DNA of 64,000 nucleotides from Pogonophryne albipinna. Its lineage: Eukaryota; Chordata; Actinopteri; Perciformes; Artedidraconidae. The notes beneath the pieces were generated by a model. It saw nothing but the letters and a program-made list of their open reading frames with translations, was not told the DNA's origin and made no database searches. The stretch's first letter is position 1; every line of letters begins with the position of its first letter. The stretch lies in contig CM053251.1 of assembly GCA_028583405.1 (NCBI GenBank), forward strand, positions 1,765,094 to 1,829,093, read 5' to 3'. Below, piece by piece: positions 13,929 to 25,116 of this stretch. The position numbers and the translations under genes are program-made.

Positions 13929-14383
13929 AGGGTTCTTACGGTCATTACAAACCTGGAAAAGTCATGGAAATTCAAAATGCTAATTCCAGGCCCTGGAAAA
14001 CAACATTTTTCCAAAAGTTTTGGAAAAGTCATGGAAATGTAACTAAAGTTGCATCAAATATAATTTATATTTTATCTAATCGCCAAAATAGTAATTCTAT
14101 AATGATAATAAATACTGTATCGTGTAGTCATGACACGTAAAATGGCATTTAACTGTCGAGGTATTTTGCTGGTGAGAGATTTGAGTTGCTTTAGCGTGTA
14201 GAAGCTAGTAAGCCTACTATTGGATTTGTTTTAGAGGCACAACATGTTTCAGACCTTATTTTCCTGTTCCATGTTAAAATAAACCATTTTCAGTGGTACC
14301 GCTGAGAAAGAGTTATTTTTTTGGTCATGGAAAATTAGGTAACGGTCATTGAGAAGTCATTGGGGAAAAAGTGTATGAACCCT
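13929..14383. mobile_element. Non-autonomous element with AGGGTTC termini
   Basis: The left edge AGGGTTCTTACGG and right edge TGTATGAACCCT are partly inverted. The interior repeats the phrase GGAAAAGTCATGGAAA, typical of a common fish non-autonomous element. No clear target duplication is visible because another element abuts it at 14390. Confidence 0.45.
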
Positions 14384-14389
14384 CTATAT

Positions 14390-14783
14390 CAGGGGTGTCA
14401 AACTCAATTTCATCGCAGGCCACATTCGCATAAAGGTTGCACTCAAAGGGCCGGTTGTAACTATATAAATATATAATATATAAAAATAATGTATTCTATT
14501 ACATTATTGCCTCTGAATTTGATTATTATCGGATAGGATAATAACTTGGTAATTAACTACGTCTGAAAGCAGAAGTCCAGGGCAAATAATTGCAAGTCTC
14601 TTCAGTGGCATGTCACAAAATTAGATGCATTGTGGGACATGTAGTTTATGGGCAACCTGCTTCTGTAGAGTGGCATGTAACTATATAATAAACGTATTCT
14701 ATTCCTTGCAAGCTCTTGCAGGGCCACATAAAATGAAGTCGCGGGCCGGATTTGGCCCCCGGGCCTTGAGTTTGAGACCCCTG
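14390..14783. mobile_element. hAT-type MITE with perfect 8-bp duplication CTCTATAT
   Basis: Termini CAGGGGTGTCAAACTC and the inverse of CAGGGGTCTCAAACTC are characteristic of Charlie-like hAT elements. CTCTATAT is duplicated at 14382-14389 and 14784-14791. There is no transposase frame. Confidence 0.92.
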
Positions 14784-14791
14784 CTCTATAT

Positions 14792-17578
14792 TCTTTGTAT
14801 TGTTGTTACAACTCCATGAGCTTAATTGACTGGGAAGAATTCACCAAGTGAGCTGTCATCCTCACAAGTATGAGATCATCATGATATTAATGTCATAATA
14901 GAAATGCGGCACTTTCGCCTGCGGGGTTTTCCCAAGAGGAGAGAGAGAGGAAACATGGCATGGAGTTATTAGCGGTGCAGAGCTGCTGTTTGTGTCTGTG
15001 AACGCAGAGAGGGAGGGCGATGTGAAGTAAGAGGCTGTCAAATGCTGACTGCAGAAGTTCTCAGATGGTGGGAAGACCAGTTCTCTCCTTTTGAACTTCA
15101 TTAACAATTCAGACGTTGAGCTCACGCTGTTCTTCAGAGCTGTTTACAGTAAGAATAACAGCAGAATGACACTTATCATGAACTAGTTAGCTTGAAGCAT
15201 GAAAAACCCTTTAGACTTGAATCCCTAAATACTTGACCAGACGTGAGACTAAACTTTTATCCAATAAGTCTGACATTTTCACTTAGTAAACTCCCAGAAC
15301 AATTAAACATTAATAAGACTTTTTTTAGTTGGCTTTACTGACTTATTAGAGTACGACTTGACTTGAACGTCAACTTACGTGAGAAGTGCTTTTCCTTTCC
15401 CAAAAGTGTATTAAATGTTTATAACAACACCTAATGTACTTATAATTAGATCTGTTGTGTCAAATCGACCCTAACTATCCACACAGATGATCTTTCTACA
15501 TGGTCCCGCCATTGAAAAAGGGATACAATTGTAAAGACTGTCTTTATTGTGACTGAACTCTTGACCGTGTTGGGGGGAAGGGGGCGACCAAGCCATCATT
15601 AATGAGAGTCCAGATCATAGGACTTAATGACACAGAGTTTAAGTGGCTTACAGAGTGCTATGAAAACAGATTACTTGAACTCTGGCATGGATCCAGTCAG
15701 CGGAGCATTGGCACCCCGACCATGTTGCACCAAAGCCGGCTACATGTAGTTCTGCAGGCCCCAAACACAAACAAAGTAGACCAGAGCCGGCTATTTTGGG
15801 GTGATGGATTCTTCAGAAATTATCACCAGCACTTGAAGTTCTTTTGATGAGTGCCTTCATCACAGGGTGGTGTTTTTGAGGTTGAGTCCCTTCCCCCCCT
15901 CGTTTCGGGTTCAGCTGTGGACTTTCTTCCATAAACAGAGGAAGCTTCTGAATGTAAACTGGTGCAGGGAAAAGGATCAAGGAGCTCATAAATAGTTTAA
16001 TATCTGCTCGGCTCTGATGTTTTTTTCGTCCACCGTTGTCGACCAGGCCTTTCAGCTTGTAGCTATAGTTTATCTATGAAAGAGATTCTTGGCATGTTTT
16101 CCCAGAAGGGTGTTTGTGGGAAAGCCAGGGTTGGATGCTGAGAACCGTGTGGGTTTTCGGGAGAATACAGTCCTCCTTGTGTGTGTTACGATGATTTCAC
16201 TTCAAGAACATATAATGACTTTGGTTAGGCTACATATTTTTCAAGGTAAAGAGATACTGTGTTCACTTTTTGAACCATTCAACACCATAAAAAACATCTG
16301 GCATTGCCATGTTATTGAAGTTATTAGCAATTTGAATGATTGCTCACAGAACAGGGTTTTTACTTGTGTTGAGAACACTGCGTTGTATTCATCTTTGTGT
16401 TTTTTTCCTCTGCTCAGGTTGAATTTACTCAGGAGTTTTGTGGTTTGAGCCACAGCAACATTTAAATAGTCTCAACCGATAGTTATACTAAGCTAGCCAA
16501 GCATAACTGAGTAGTCATCAACTTTCACCCATAATAAACACGGAGGTTACGGAAAGCAGACATTGTCTCAAACGGTACATTGCTCAAAGGAACAATGTCT
16601 GCAGCACAAGAATGGAAAGCTTTGACCTATAAATGTCCTATTTTAGCGAAAACCTGACTGTATTAGGGAAAAATCTGTCTGACATTCTTTCACGCCCAAC
16701 CACATTGACTGAGCTGTGAGACTGGCAATCACACAGCATCTCTGAATACTCCAAGCTCAATCCCTTTACTTTACTACAAAGCTGCGACTTAACGGTACAT
16801 TTTCTAATCAACCAATTATTATTACTTATTGACTTCTTGTTTCGTCTAGGAAATCTCCTAAACATTTTTTAACTATCATATCCTAAAAAAAGTCAATTTT
16901 ACTTAAGTCATTGCAAGATTAAGGCTGACAAATATGCATAATAATTTTGTCCAAAAACCGCTATTGATATTGTATGTTTGACTATCGGTGCTTTCACAAA
17001 ATATTTAAGAGACTTTGATAAATAAATATCTGTAAGAAAGACATAATGATGAAGTAGGTCAAGGAAAATTATAATCGGCTAAAAAAAGTCAGTGAAGTCC
17101 AGAAAATGACATCACTTTACTTAAAAAAAAAAGAAAGAGGAAAAGACAACACTAATGCCACATTGCCAACATCTAAAATGATGGCTAGTATCATATTCAA
17201 TCAAATGGTATTAATATAGGATAAAGAAAAAAATATAATTTAAATTGGTATTAACAATTATTACACAGCCATTCAACCCATCTATTATACTAGTCATTCC
17301 AGTGGTACTTAATACAAAATAGCACAACCACATTATAACAATCCTCTAAGGATAATAATTCCCTCTGAAATACTTCCATAAAACACAAGTGTATCAGAAT
17401 TGCACTTAAAAGGATTATAGTTGATTACAATCTGCATCTAATGTTAGGATCATCCTGAGATCCAGCCGCATGGCAACAGCTAAAAAAAGAAGTAAAGAAA
17501 CTGGAGCAGAGGTAGTAAACAAACCTCTGAGTTAGCCAATGTTATTTATGAGAGAAAATGAAGACTGACAGTAAATAC
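14792..17578. other. Intronic sequence, nothing recognised
   Basis: About 2.8 kb, increasingly AT-rich towards the right end, without protein-like frames or complete repeats. Parts may be conserved non-coding DNA; this needs alignment. Confidence 0.35.
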
Positions 17579-18413
17579 TAGTGGTGCACGATAATTATCG
17601 GTCTGATATTAGGAATTATGACGTCATCCCGATAAACCCGATAACAGTATTAATAGCCCCGATAATATAAAATATATCTTTTGGGTAAAAAAAAGAAAAA
17701 CGTACTGCGGTGTGGGTGGATTGGGATGAGGGGCGCTTGTTTTTCACTCGGCTCCTCCCGTTTTGCCAGTACTGTGGTATTAGTGGTTTAGGAAGAGGGG
17801 AGTTTTTCACAAATCCAGCGCTCCCTAACTCATGCCTGGCTGTGACGTAAATGGTGTGCGGCCGTGAAGCCAGGACAGTAAACAAACATGTCGTCGGTAG
17901 TATGGGACTATTTCAAAGTTTCAGAGTTAGATAGTTCGCTTGCTATTTGTATTAACAAATGCAATGCAGAAGTTCCACGAGGAGGGAACAAGGCAACGAG
18001 CTATAATACTTCCAACCTGATTAGTCACCTGAAACATCGCCATCGCTACGATGGTGTGTTAAATGCGTACGAAGACGCCTGCGCTGCTAAACTAGCGGCA
18101 AATCCAAAGCCAGCTGCAAAGGCACCGGGGCTTTTACCTATCGACGAGGCTTTTGAAAAAGGCAAGAACTTTATTTGGGAAAATAAATATGGTCACTTTG
18201 AAGAGTCAAAACTGTTCTTGGCTTTGTTTTGTTCATAGTAGTAATGCTTATGTCATTTGCTCACTACTACTCTTTTTTTTAACCACCAGGTGTGCAAAAA
18301 CTACAGGTACATTTAATATATATATATTATATTATTATCGGTTATCGGTATCGGTCTTGAGAAGCAGGAAGTTATCGGTATCGGTTTCAAAAAAACAATA
18401 TCGTGCATCCCAA
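17579..18413 (+). mobile_element. BED-finger hAT element, copy 1, duplication GTAAATAC
   Basis: Termini TAGTGGTGCACGATA and the inverse of GGGATGCACGATATTG are flanked by GTAAATAC at 17571-17578 and 18414-18421. It encodes only the N-terminal BED part of a hAT transposase (17888-18238). Subterminal regions are rich in ATCGGT(A/T) words in both orientations. Near-identical relatives lie at 54084 and 58071. Confidence 0.93.
17888..18238 (+). pseudogene. hAT transposase N-terminus with BED zinc finger (116 aa), catalytic part missing
   Basis: The frame starts MSSVVWDYFKVSELDSSLA. It has a BED-type pattern: aromatic WDYF, a cysteine pair (CINKC), NLISHLKHRH with the distal histidines, and then an acidic and alanine-rich linker ending near residue 96. 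BED fingers let hAT transposases recognise their element ends. The cysteine spacing is CX3C rather than the usual CX2C in all three copies of this window, so the variant was present in the amplified master. The catalytic RNase H-like and dimerisation domains are absent; the frame runs out at residue 116 with a TAG. The element could move only with transposase supplied elsewhere. Confidence 0.85.
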
Positions 18414-18582
18414 GTAAATACATTTCCTAAACTCGTGAAAATATTCTCATATCTTAGTATAACTTTGGTTAAAACATTCCTGAAAGAAACAACAACAAAT
18501 ATAGAAATATTATGTACTGATTTACATGGTACTTAATCGTTTACTTTCTCCGTCTTTATATGTAGATATGACTTTTTCTCCA

Positions 18583-19300
18583 TAGAGAACCGCAGAGACG
18601 CGTCCTAAAACCCGGAAGTAAGTTAGCATTTTTACCACGTCCGGTTCCTTCGACAAAAAGCAATTTCTCCATAGGATTTTGGAAAATAGCTCCAAATAAG
18701 GTCTGTGTTTGACACAAATTGAAGAGACGGATCACGTTTTGTTCTACGACATTAAATCCATCAGCAGTGACCCCGCTGGTGATTTTTGAAGAGTTGACGT
18801 GTCTGAAAAACGATGGTTGTTAACAAGTGGCTGAATAGGACTACAGAAGTTGTCCAGGCCGTTTTACGTCATTACACCGAACACGTAAAACACTCCCGCT
18901 AAGTTTGTTTGCCCTGTTCTGCTTGAAAGCAAGTACCTGCCTCCTGCAAACTGTTCAAACAAACACTTCAACTTGTTCCATTTAGAATCTGTAGTTTTGA
19001 ATATGGATCTTAAGTCCGGTTGACGTTGAAGCAGCGACCCTGCTGTAGTTTGTTTATAGCATAACGTTAGCATTTTGCTTCTGGCGACTAGATTTATGAT
19101 TCGAAAATGATAAAAGTAGGGTAGACATGTGGATATTATCCGGCTGAACAAAACGTGATCCGTCTCTTAAATGTGTTTCAACCACGGACCTTATTTCCAG
19201 CTATTTTCCAATTCCTATGGAGAAATTGCATTGCGTTTTTGACGAAGGAACCGGAAGGAGTTTACATCCGGGTTTTAGGACGCGTCACTGCGGTTCTCTA
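18583..19300. mobile_element. TIR element flanked by TA, family with diverged copies nearby
   Basis: Left TAGAGAACCGCAGAGACGCG and right end, inverse TAGAGAACCGCAGTGACGCG, continue to a shared CCTAAAACCCGG, giving inverted repeats of more than 30 bp. The outer TA may be the target duplication. No transposase is present. Older copies are at 9590, 21660 and, inverted, 22915. Confidence 0.8.
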
Positions 19301-19827
19301 TTAATCTCCGTCACGTTGTTTCCATAGCAACAACAACTTCCCCGCTGGGGGCCGAATATTCGCTGCTGATTACTACCGAATATCCGGGGCCCGAAAAATG
19401 GTATTCAGGACAGCCCCAGTTTACAATGGTATGAGGATAAACTTTTTAACATTGATCGATGCTGATATTTATCACAATACATATATTTGTTAAAAGTAAT
19501 ATTTCTCAGATGATCTTTATTTATTTTTTCAATCTTAATGCAATTATTTACAAAACATGTCTCTATAAACACATCATTCCCGAAAAGGAGCAGGGAGAAA
19601 ATAATCTTATATTACCTGCCCCTTTCTCAAAAACAATAAATAAATAGAAATAGATGGTCTGTCCTTCCTATTTTCTTATTCACAGCCAATCTTAACAGTA
19701 TCGTAGGAAAATAAGAGAAACACATAAACATACAAAAAAAAGACTTAGTTCCCATTTGACAGTTAACGGAAAGAAACAACAACAACAACAACACCACCAA
19801 AACATCACACGAACAAGGAAGAGTGCA
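19301..19827. other. Intronic sequence, nothing recognised
   Basis: AT-rich, with a short (AAC)n run near 19778-19790. Confidence 0.35.
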
Positions 19828-19835
19828 ACTGGTGT

Positions 19836-20876
19836 CAAAGTTCCCGTTAGCCGGTAATTACCGGACTATGACCGGTAAAATATGCTGAAGACCGGCAAAT
19901 CTAAATCTCTCCGGTCAAAGTGTGCGGTCAAAAATAATTTCCGCTTAGTGCAATACCGCATCAGTTGGGCAACTTGCCCACTTATGTGACAGACAAGAAT
20001 AGTCCATTCTAATGTCTAACACGTAATGTGGAGAAAGAGATGTCCTGTATGGGTTGATTGTGCGTTGATCTGTTGGTAATGCCTGGGGTTCCGGTGGGCA
20101 TGTAAACAAATGCATAATACTTTGCGGCCTCACCCGGTTGCATAGCGACGCTTATTGTTTAGGTGTCCTATCATTAGCTAGAACTAGCTAGATCTGATCG
20201 ATATGGACATAAACGTGAGTAAAGTCTAATCTGACGGGAGAGAGAGATCAGCTGCTGCTGACGAGTCGACACCCAGCTCTGCATGATCAGCGGTGAGCGG
20301 ACATAACACACACTTCAGGTTAGAATATCACACGTAGCTATTTTAATTACCTCTCAAACTACCTGAACTAGTTATAGATATGTTTAGTTTTACTGTCGGG
20401 TCCCTCATTACTGATCCGCGAGCTGCATGATACTCGGATAGATGAAATGTTATTAGATATCTGTCATTGTGAATAGGTTGCTAATGTATACCCCTGTAAT
20501 TATGTTGTATTGATGTCCTTTTTGTTTCTATGTGTAACCAATGTGCTGCAGGTCTACCTTGAAAAAGAGATCGTTGATCTCAATGGGATTTTCACCTGGT
20601 TAAATAAAGGCTACAAACAAACACTGATACTGACGGGCTGTCAGGAGAGGGAGAGAGCGCTCCGTTTATTATTCCCGTGTTATTGTAAATTACTGTACAC
20701 TTTTGAATAGTTAATCTACTATAGTTAGTTTGTTTAATATCGAATCATATCAATTTGTTTTAAAGCTCAATAAATAACAAAGAAGACCTTTGACCGGCAC
20801 TTTTCAAATTTTGTCCGGAAGATTTCAACTTTAACGGACATGTTGATCGGCGAAAACATATTCTAACGGAACTCTG
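19836..20876. mobile_element. hAT-type element with perfect 8-bp duplication ACTGGTGT
   Basis: The ends read CAAAGTTCCCGTTAG and, inverted, CAGAGTTCCGTTAG. ACTGGTGT is at 19828-19835 and 20877-20884. The interior has repeated ACCGG words near the left end and a nested LINE tail at about 20460-20610. There is no transposase. Confidence 0.85.
20460..20610 (+). mobile_element. LINE 3' tail nested in the 19836 hAT
   Basis: The words CCTTGAAAAAGAGATCGTTG, ATCTCAATGGGATT and CTGGTTAAATAAAGGC match the 3' UTR of the L2/Rex-like LINE at 54734-55085. Only the terminal 150 bp is present. Confidence 0.65.
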
Positions 20877-21311
20877 ACTGGTGTAGAAGTGGAGTTTAAT
20901 GTTTTTGTGACCAAAATCAGTTTTCCACTTATTGCATTGGTTTTGAAGGAGTCCTTATTTCCACTGTGTGTCCAAAACATGACCAAACACCCCGATGAGG
21001 AGTCCAATCAGTAACTGCCCCATCAACCCCCACCCAGAGTATCAGCTAAATGTAAAATGAATGTGCACTTGTTCCAGCGGGCTGACTGGCCTTGTTCACA
21101 GGCCGGAGTGTCCCTTATCCACCCAACGGACAGTCACTGAGTGAAATGTCAAGGACTGGCTGTGTGAGCGCAGCACAGGGAGAGGATTGTCTGTGAGGAA
21201 TGTCAGGACACTGAACAAACATGGCTCAGATATACTGTATCCCTCAGAGCAGCCCGAGATGTGATTGAGTCTGAGGACTTCATATTCCTACCAACTGATA
21301 CTCTTAACCGC

Positions 21312-22190
21312 AAATTAGTTAGCATCTGACCACTTCTTGGTGCCTCAAAGTCAATGGTTTTTCCAACATGTTTGTTGTTAGTTGTCTTTTAAAAAGGTTA
21401 TTTGTTTTATACAAGCTTATGACATGACTTATGACTCTGTGTAAAGAGATTCTGGAAGTTTCAGAAAAAAAGAGTCTCTCTCTTTTTGTCCTGATCCATT
21501 TATATGAAAATGAGCTGATCATATTTTGGCCACTTTATGATGTCATAACGATTTTTTTGGCTTTTGTAACCATTAGCCAATCACCAACCAAGGTTTTCAT
21601 TGACATATCTACACTGTAGCTATGTACAAATGACAATAACAGCCTTGACCGCAATTGAGTTAGCATTTCAGCACTTCTTGGTTCCCTTGGTCCGTCAAAG
21701 TCAATGATTTTCCCAACATGTTTGTTGTTAGTTGCCTTAAAAGGGTATGTGTTATATACAAGCTTATGAGATTTTAAGGCTTTGTTTTACAACCAACAAT
21801 TGTGGCTCAAAATACTCCACCGGTGAACATCTGAAACTTTTACCTATCTTAAAAACTGTGACTAAATTAGACTTTTAAACGTCATCACGCCAAACGATAG
21901 CCACTTTTAGCTTAGCCGTGGAGATGTGAAGTCATGTGACAACATTGTAGTTTGTTCATAGCATTAATTTAGCTATTTACTCATCTTATTTATGTTTTAT
22001 GTGGAGATGATCTGGCTGAAAACGTGTAAGGATCATGCTTAATATCAGTGTGTTTCCACAGATCTTGTTTTCTGCAATATTCCAAAATCCACAGGAAGAA
22101 CCCCATTGGTTTTGTCGAGGGTCCCCTTACAATGCTAACTTCTGATTCGGCCTACAAAAGCATGTCCTCATTGCACCACTCCATAGTAGC
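21312..22190. mobile_element. Diverged MITE copy with an embedded fragment of the 29380 element
   Basis: 21312-21420 and 21660-22190 repeat the same family (GTTAGCAT, TACAAGCTTATGA, GGAGATGA-CTGGCTGAA) as 18583, and the first part duplicates the second. Between them, 21425-21605 matches the interior of the TTAA MITE at 29780-29940 (GTGTAAAGAGA, AATGAGCTGATCA, CCACTTTATGATGTCAT) without its minisatellite. Confidence 0.55.
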
Positions 22191-22914
22191 CCAGATCCTG
22201 TATTTCTGCCTTTGTTTTGTGGCCTCATTGTTTGTATACTGGTTTATTATTTTCCTCTTCCTGCATCTGAAATTCCTGCGAGAATCTTCCTGCCAGGGTC
22301 TGAAAATGTCATTTTATTTTCCACCTCATCCTAACAGAGCAAGTTGTTCCCGCCTAGATGTTAATTGCCCAGCAGCTAAATGAGAAACATGGTGGTGTAG
22401 TGATACAGTAAAGCTCAGACAAGCAACAAGCATGTTCTCTATGTCGGAAAATAAATGCATTTTGAAGGGTTGCAGGTCCTGCATGGACACAGTCTAGGTG
22501 TGAGGTTAAGCTTGGATACAGAAAACCACACACTGCTCTGAGGATGACGAGCCCACATTAGCATAGCCCAAATGATTTATGAGTGTAGATTAATGATGTC
22601 TCTGGAAATTGAATTCAGTACTTAGGCTGATGAGGCTTTGTCTGCTAAATATAGGACGGGCCAAGTGAGTTCTCTGCCTTTGACAGATGGATGGTTATTG
22701 GCCTTTGGGCACAGCGGGGGCTCTGAACTTCATCCTTCATCGTCTAATGTCTCTCCCTGCTGTCTGCTGGGGTGCGTTGGCTGCTTCTGGTGTAGTTAAG
22801 GAGGCAAAAGGCTGTGTTTTAAAGGGTTTTGCCCGATCTAGCTTATACCTGAACAGCACATATTCTTTTTGAGTAAAGATTGTGCAGTAAGGACATATTT
22901 CTGTAAGCCGAACA
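22191..22914. other. Intronic sequence, nothing recognised
   Basis: No gene or complete element seen. Confidence 0.35.
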
Positions 22915-23395
22915 GGAAGTTAGCATCGCTCCCTCCACAAAAAACAAAGGAATACTTCTATTGGATTTTGAATATTGCATAAAACAAGATCATTGGCAAA
23001 CACACGTTTATGATACTTACACATTTTGTTCAGCAGGAGAATTTCCACATATTAACACCACTTTTATGATTTTAAAATAAAAAATGCAATAGCCAGAAGT
23101 AAAAAGCTAATGCTAGGCTTTAAACAAACTGCATTTGTTTGCATAGCTGCATCAACACCGCCAAGCTAAAGCTGGCTAATGTTTGGCGTGATGACGTTTA
23201 GTAGTCTCATTTAGAAAGTTGTTATCAACCAGTGTTTTAAGGTTGTTTCAACCACACACTTTATTTCATGTATCTAACGACAAACATGTCTGAAAACCTG
23301 TTGACTTCAAGACGAGGGAACTGGAATTTGGTAAAATGCTGACTCATTACCGGGTTTTAGGACTCGTTCCTGCACCACTCTTTAGTCAGGGGATT
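22915..23395. mobile_element. Inverted diverged copy of the 18583 family
   Basis: Contains the inverse of the GTTAATATGTGGA-GCTGAACAAAA block and ends with CGGGTTTTAGGACTCG, close to the family's terminal CCGGGTTTTAGGACGCG. Confidence 0.55.
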
Positions 23396-24188
23396 TCAAA
23401 CTGAAGGACTATCCTTAAAAGGCCTGCGGTGTAGTTCCTAAACAAGTGCTAAATCAACCTGTAAGCCAAAAATGACATTTCAGCTATCAAATGCGAGGAT
23501 TAGTTACTTGTCTATTTTCTGCCTTATTGAGTTTGACTGGTAAAGATGGCTCTAGCTCTGATACCAACATTGCTGCCGTGTTTATGTCTGCCTCGTGTGT
23601 TTAAATTACAGGCCTGTTTTATGACAGATGAAAGAAAAGGCTTTGATGGGCTCTGCTATTCCAAGCCTTCATTCTCTCCTGGGTGTGTTTTTGACACGGC
23701 TGGTCTGCACTTGTCAGAATGCCGCCTGCACAGTGATTTAATATTCACCGTGCGTTCACACACAGATGCTGTGACATAATCAGTAAATCAGGGATTCACA
23801 ATAACCAATGTGTCCCTGAAGCCAGTAGATTGATTGTCATTTTGAGGCTAAATTGTTGCTGATTATAGTGAATGAATGACACCTTGTTACAATCCTTCTA
23901 ATTAAATCCTAAAGCAGCTTCTCCCATTTTCTGTCAGATGCAAATATGTGTCACATACCTGAAAATCTGCTTTCTGACTGACCATCTGATGATGCAACTC
24001 TCTCAGTCTCCCTCATGTTCGGACTTAAGCAATGTCTTTTTTCTTTCCCTGTCAACACCACTTACTGGTGCAGACTTTGGCATGTTGGTGTTCACCTTTG
24101 ATCCTTCGTCTGTAAACGTCCCTTGTGTTCTCAATGCTAGTACACAGTCACAATGTTGAATGACAGATCCAGACTACAATGGATGATG
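23396..24188. other. Intronic sequence, nothing recognised
   Basis: No gene or complete element seen. Confidence 0.35.
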
Positions 24189-24734
24189 TACAGTTGCAAG
24201 AAAAAGTATGTGAACCCTTTGGATTCTCCACACATAGCGTTGTGTGTTCCTTCCAAACAACTCAACTTTGGTTTCATCTGTCCACAGAATATTTTGCCAG
24301 TAGTGCTGTGGAACATCCAGGTGCTCTTTTGCAAACTTCAAACGTGCAGCAATGTTTTTTCTGGACAGCAGTGGCTTGCTCCGTGGTGTCCTCCCATGAA
24401 CTCCATTCTTGTTCCGTGTTTTACGTATCGTAGATTCGTCAACAGAGATGTTAGCATGTGCCAGAGATTTCTTTAAGTCTCTAGCTGACACTCTAGGATT
24501 CTTCTTCACCTCATTGAGCATTCTGCGCTGTGCTCTTGCAGTCATCTTTACAGGACGGCCACTCCTAGGGAGAGTAGCAACAGTGCTGAACTCTCTCCAT
24601 TTATAGACAATGTGTCTTACCGTGGACTGATGAACATCAAGGCTTTTAGAGATACTTTTGTAACCCTTTCCAGCTTTATGCAAGTCAACAATTCTTAATC
24701 GTAGGTCTTCTGAGAGCTCTTTTGTGCGAGGCAT
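24174..24734 (-). pseudogene. Tc1-like transposase, N-terminal half only
   Basis: The frame starts [20 protein letters not shown] and runs 186 codons. Residues 1-110 are the paired-like bipartite helix-turn-helix DNA-binding region, with the [13 protein letters not shown] segment linking the two halves. The catalytic domain begins and the first aspartate is present in WTDETKVELFG near residue 155. The other two acidic residues of the DD34E triad are missing: after RYVWRIQ the frame runs straight into the element's terminal repeat, so the last stretch is read-through of non-coding sequence. A deletion has therefore removed the C-terminal half and the 3' UTR. The protein cannot catalyse transposition, though its DNA-binding half might still bind the ends if expressed. 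Confidence 0.95.
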
Positions 24735-25114
24735 GGTTCACATCTGGCAATGCTTCTTAAGAATAGCAAATTCAAAACTGGTGTGTATTTTTTATAGGGC
24801 AGGGCAGCTTTAACCAACACCTCCAATCTCGTCTCATTGATTGGACTCCAGGTTGGCTGACTCCTGACTCCAATTAGCTCTTGAAGAAGTCTTTAGCCTA
24901 GGGGTTCACATACTTTTTCCACCCTGCACTGTGAATGTTTACATGGTGTGTCAATAAAAACATGAAAACATATAATTGTTTGTGTGGTATTAGTTTAAGC
25001 AGACTGTGTTTGTCTATTGTTGTGACTTAGATGAAGATCAGAATACATTTTATGACCAATTTATGCAGAAATCCAGGTCATTCCAAAGGGTTCACATACT
25101 TTTTCTTGCAACTG
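24191..25114 (-). mobile_element. Internally deleted Tc1-family transposon with one IR/DR end
   Basis: Outer repeats start CAGTTGCAAGAAAAAGTATG at both ends, inverted, with TA at 24189-24190 and 25115-25116. At the high-coordinate end a second, inner copy of the motif (GGGGTTCACATACTTTTTCC near 24901) lies about 200 bp inside. This is the two-direct-repeat layout of Sleeping Beauty/Passport-type Tc1 elements. The low-coordinate end keeps only the outer repeat because the deletion reached it. A normal copy would be about 1.6 kb. Confidence 0.92.
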
Positions 25115-25116
25115 TA

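Noticed and set aside
24174..24734. Functional transposase gene
   Set aside because: Only the first catalytic aspartate is present; the frame reads into the terminal repeat, so it is a truncated copy.
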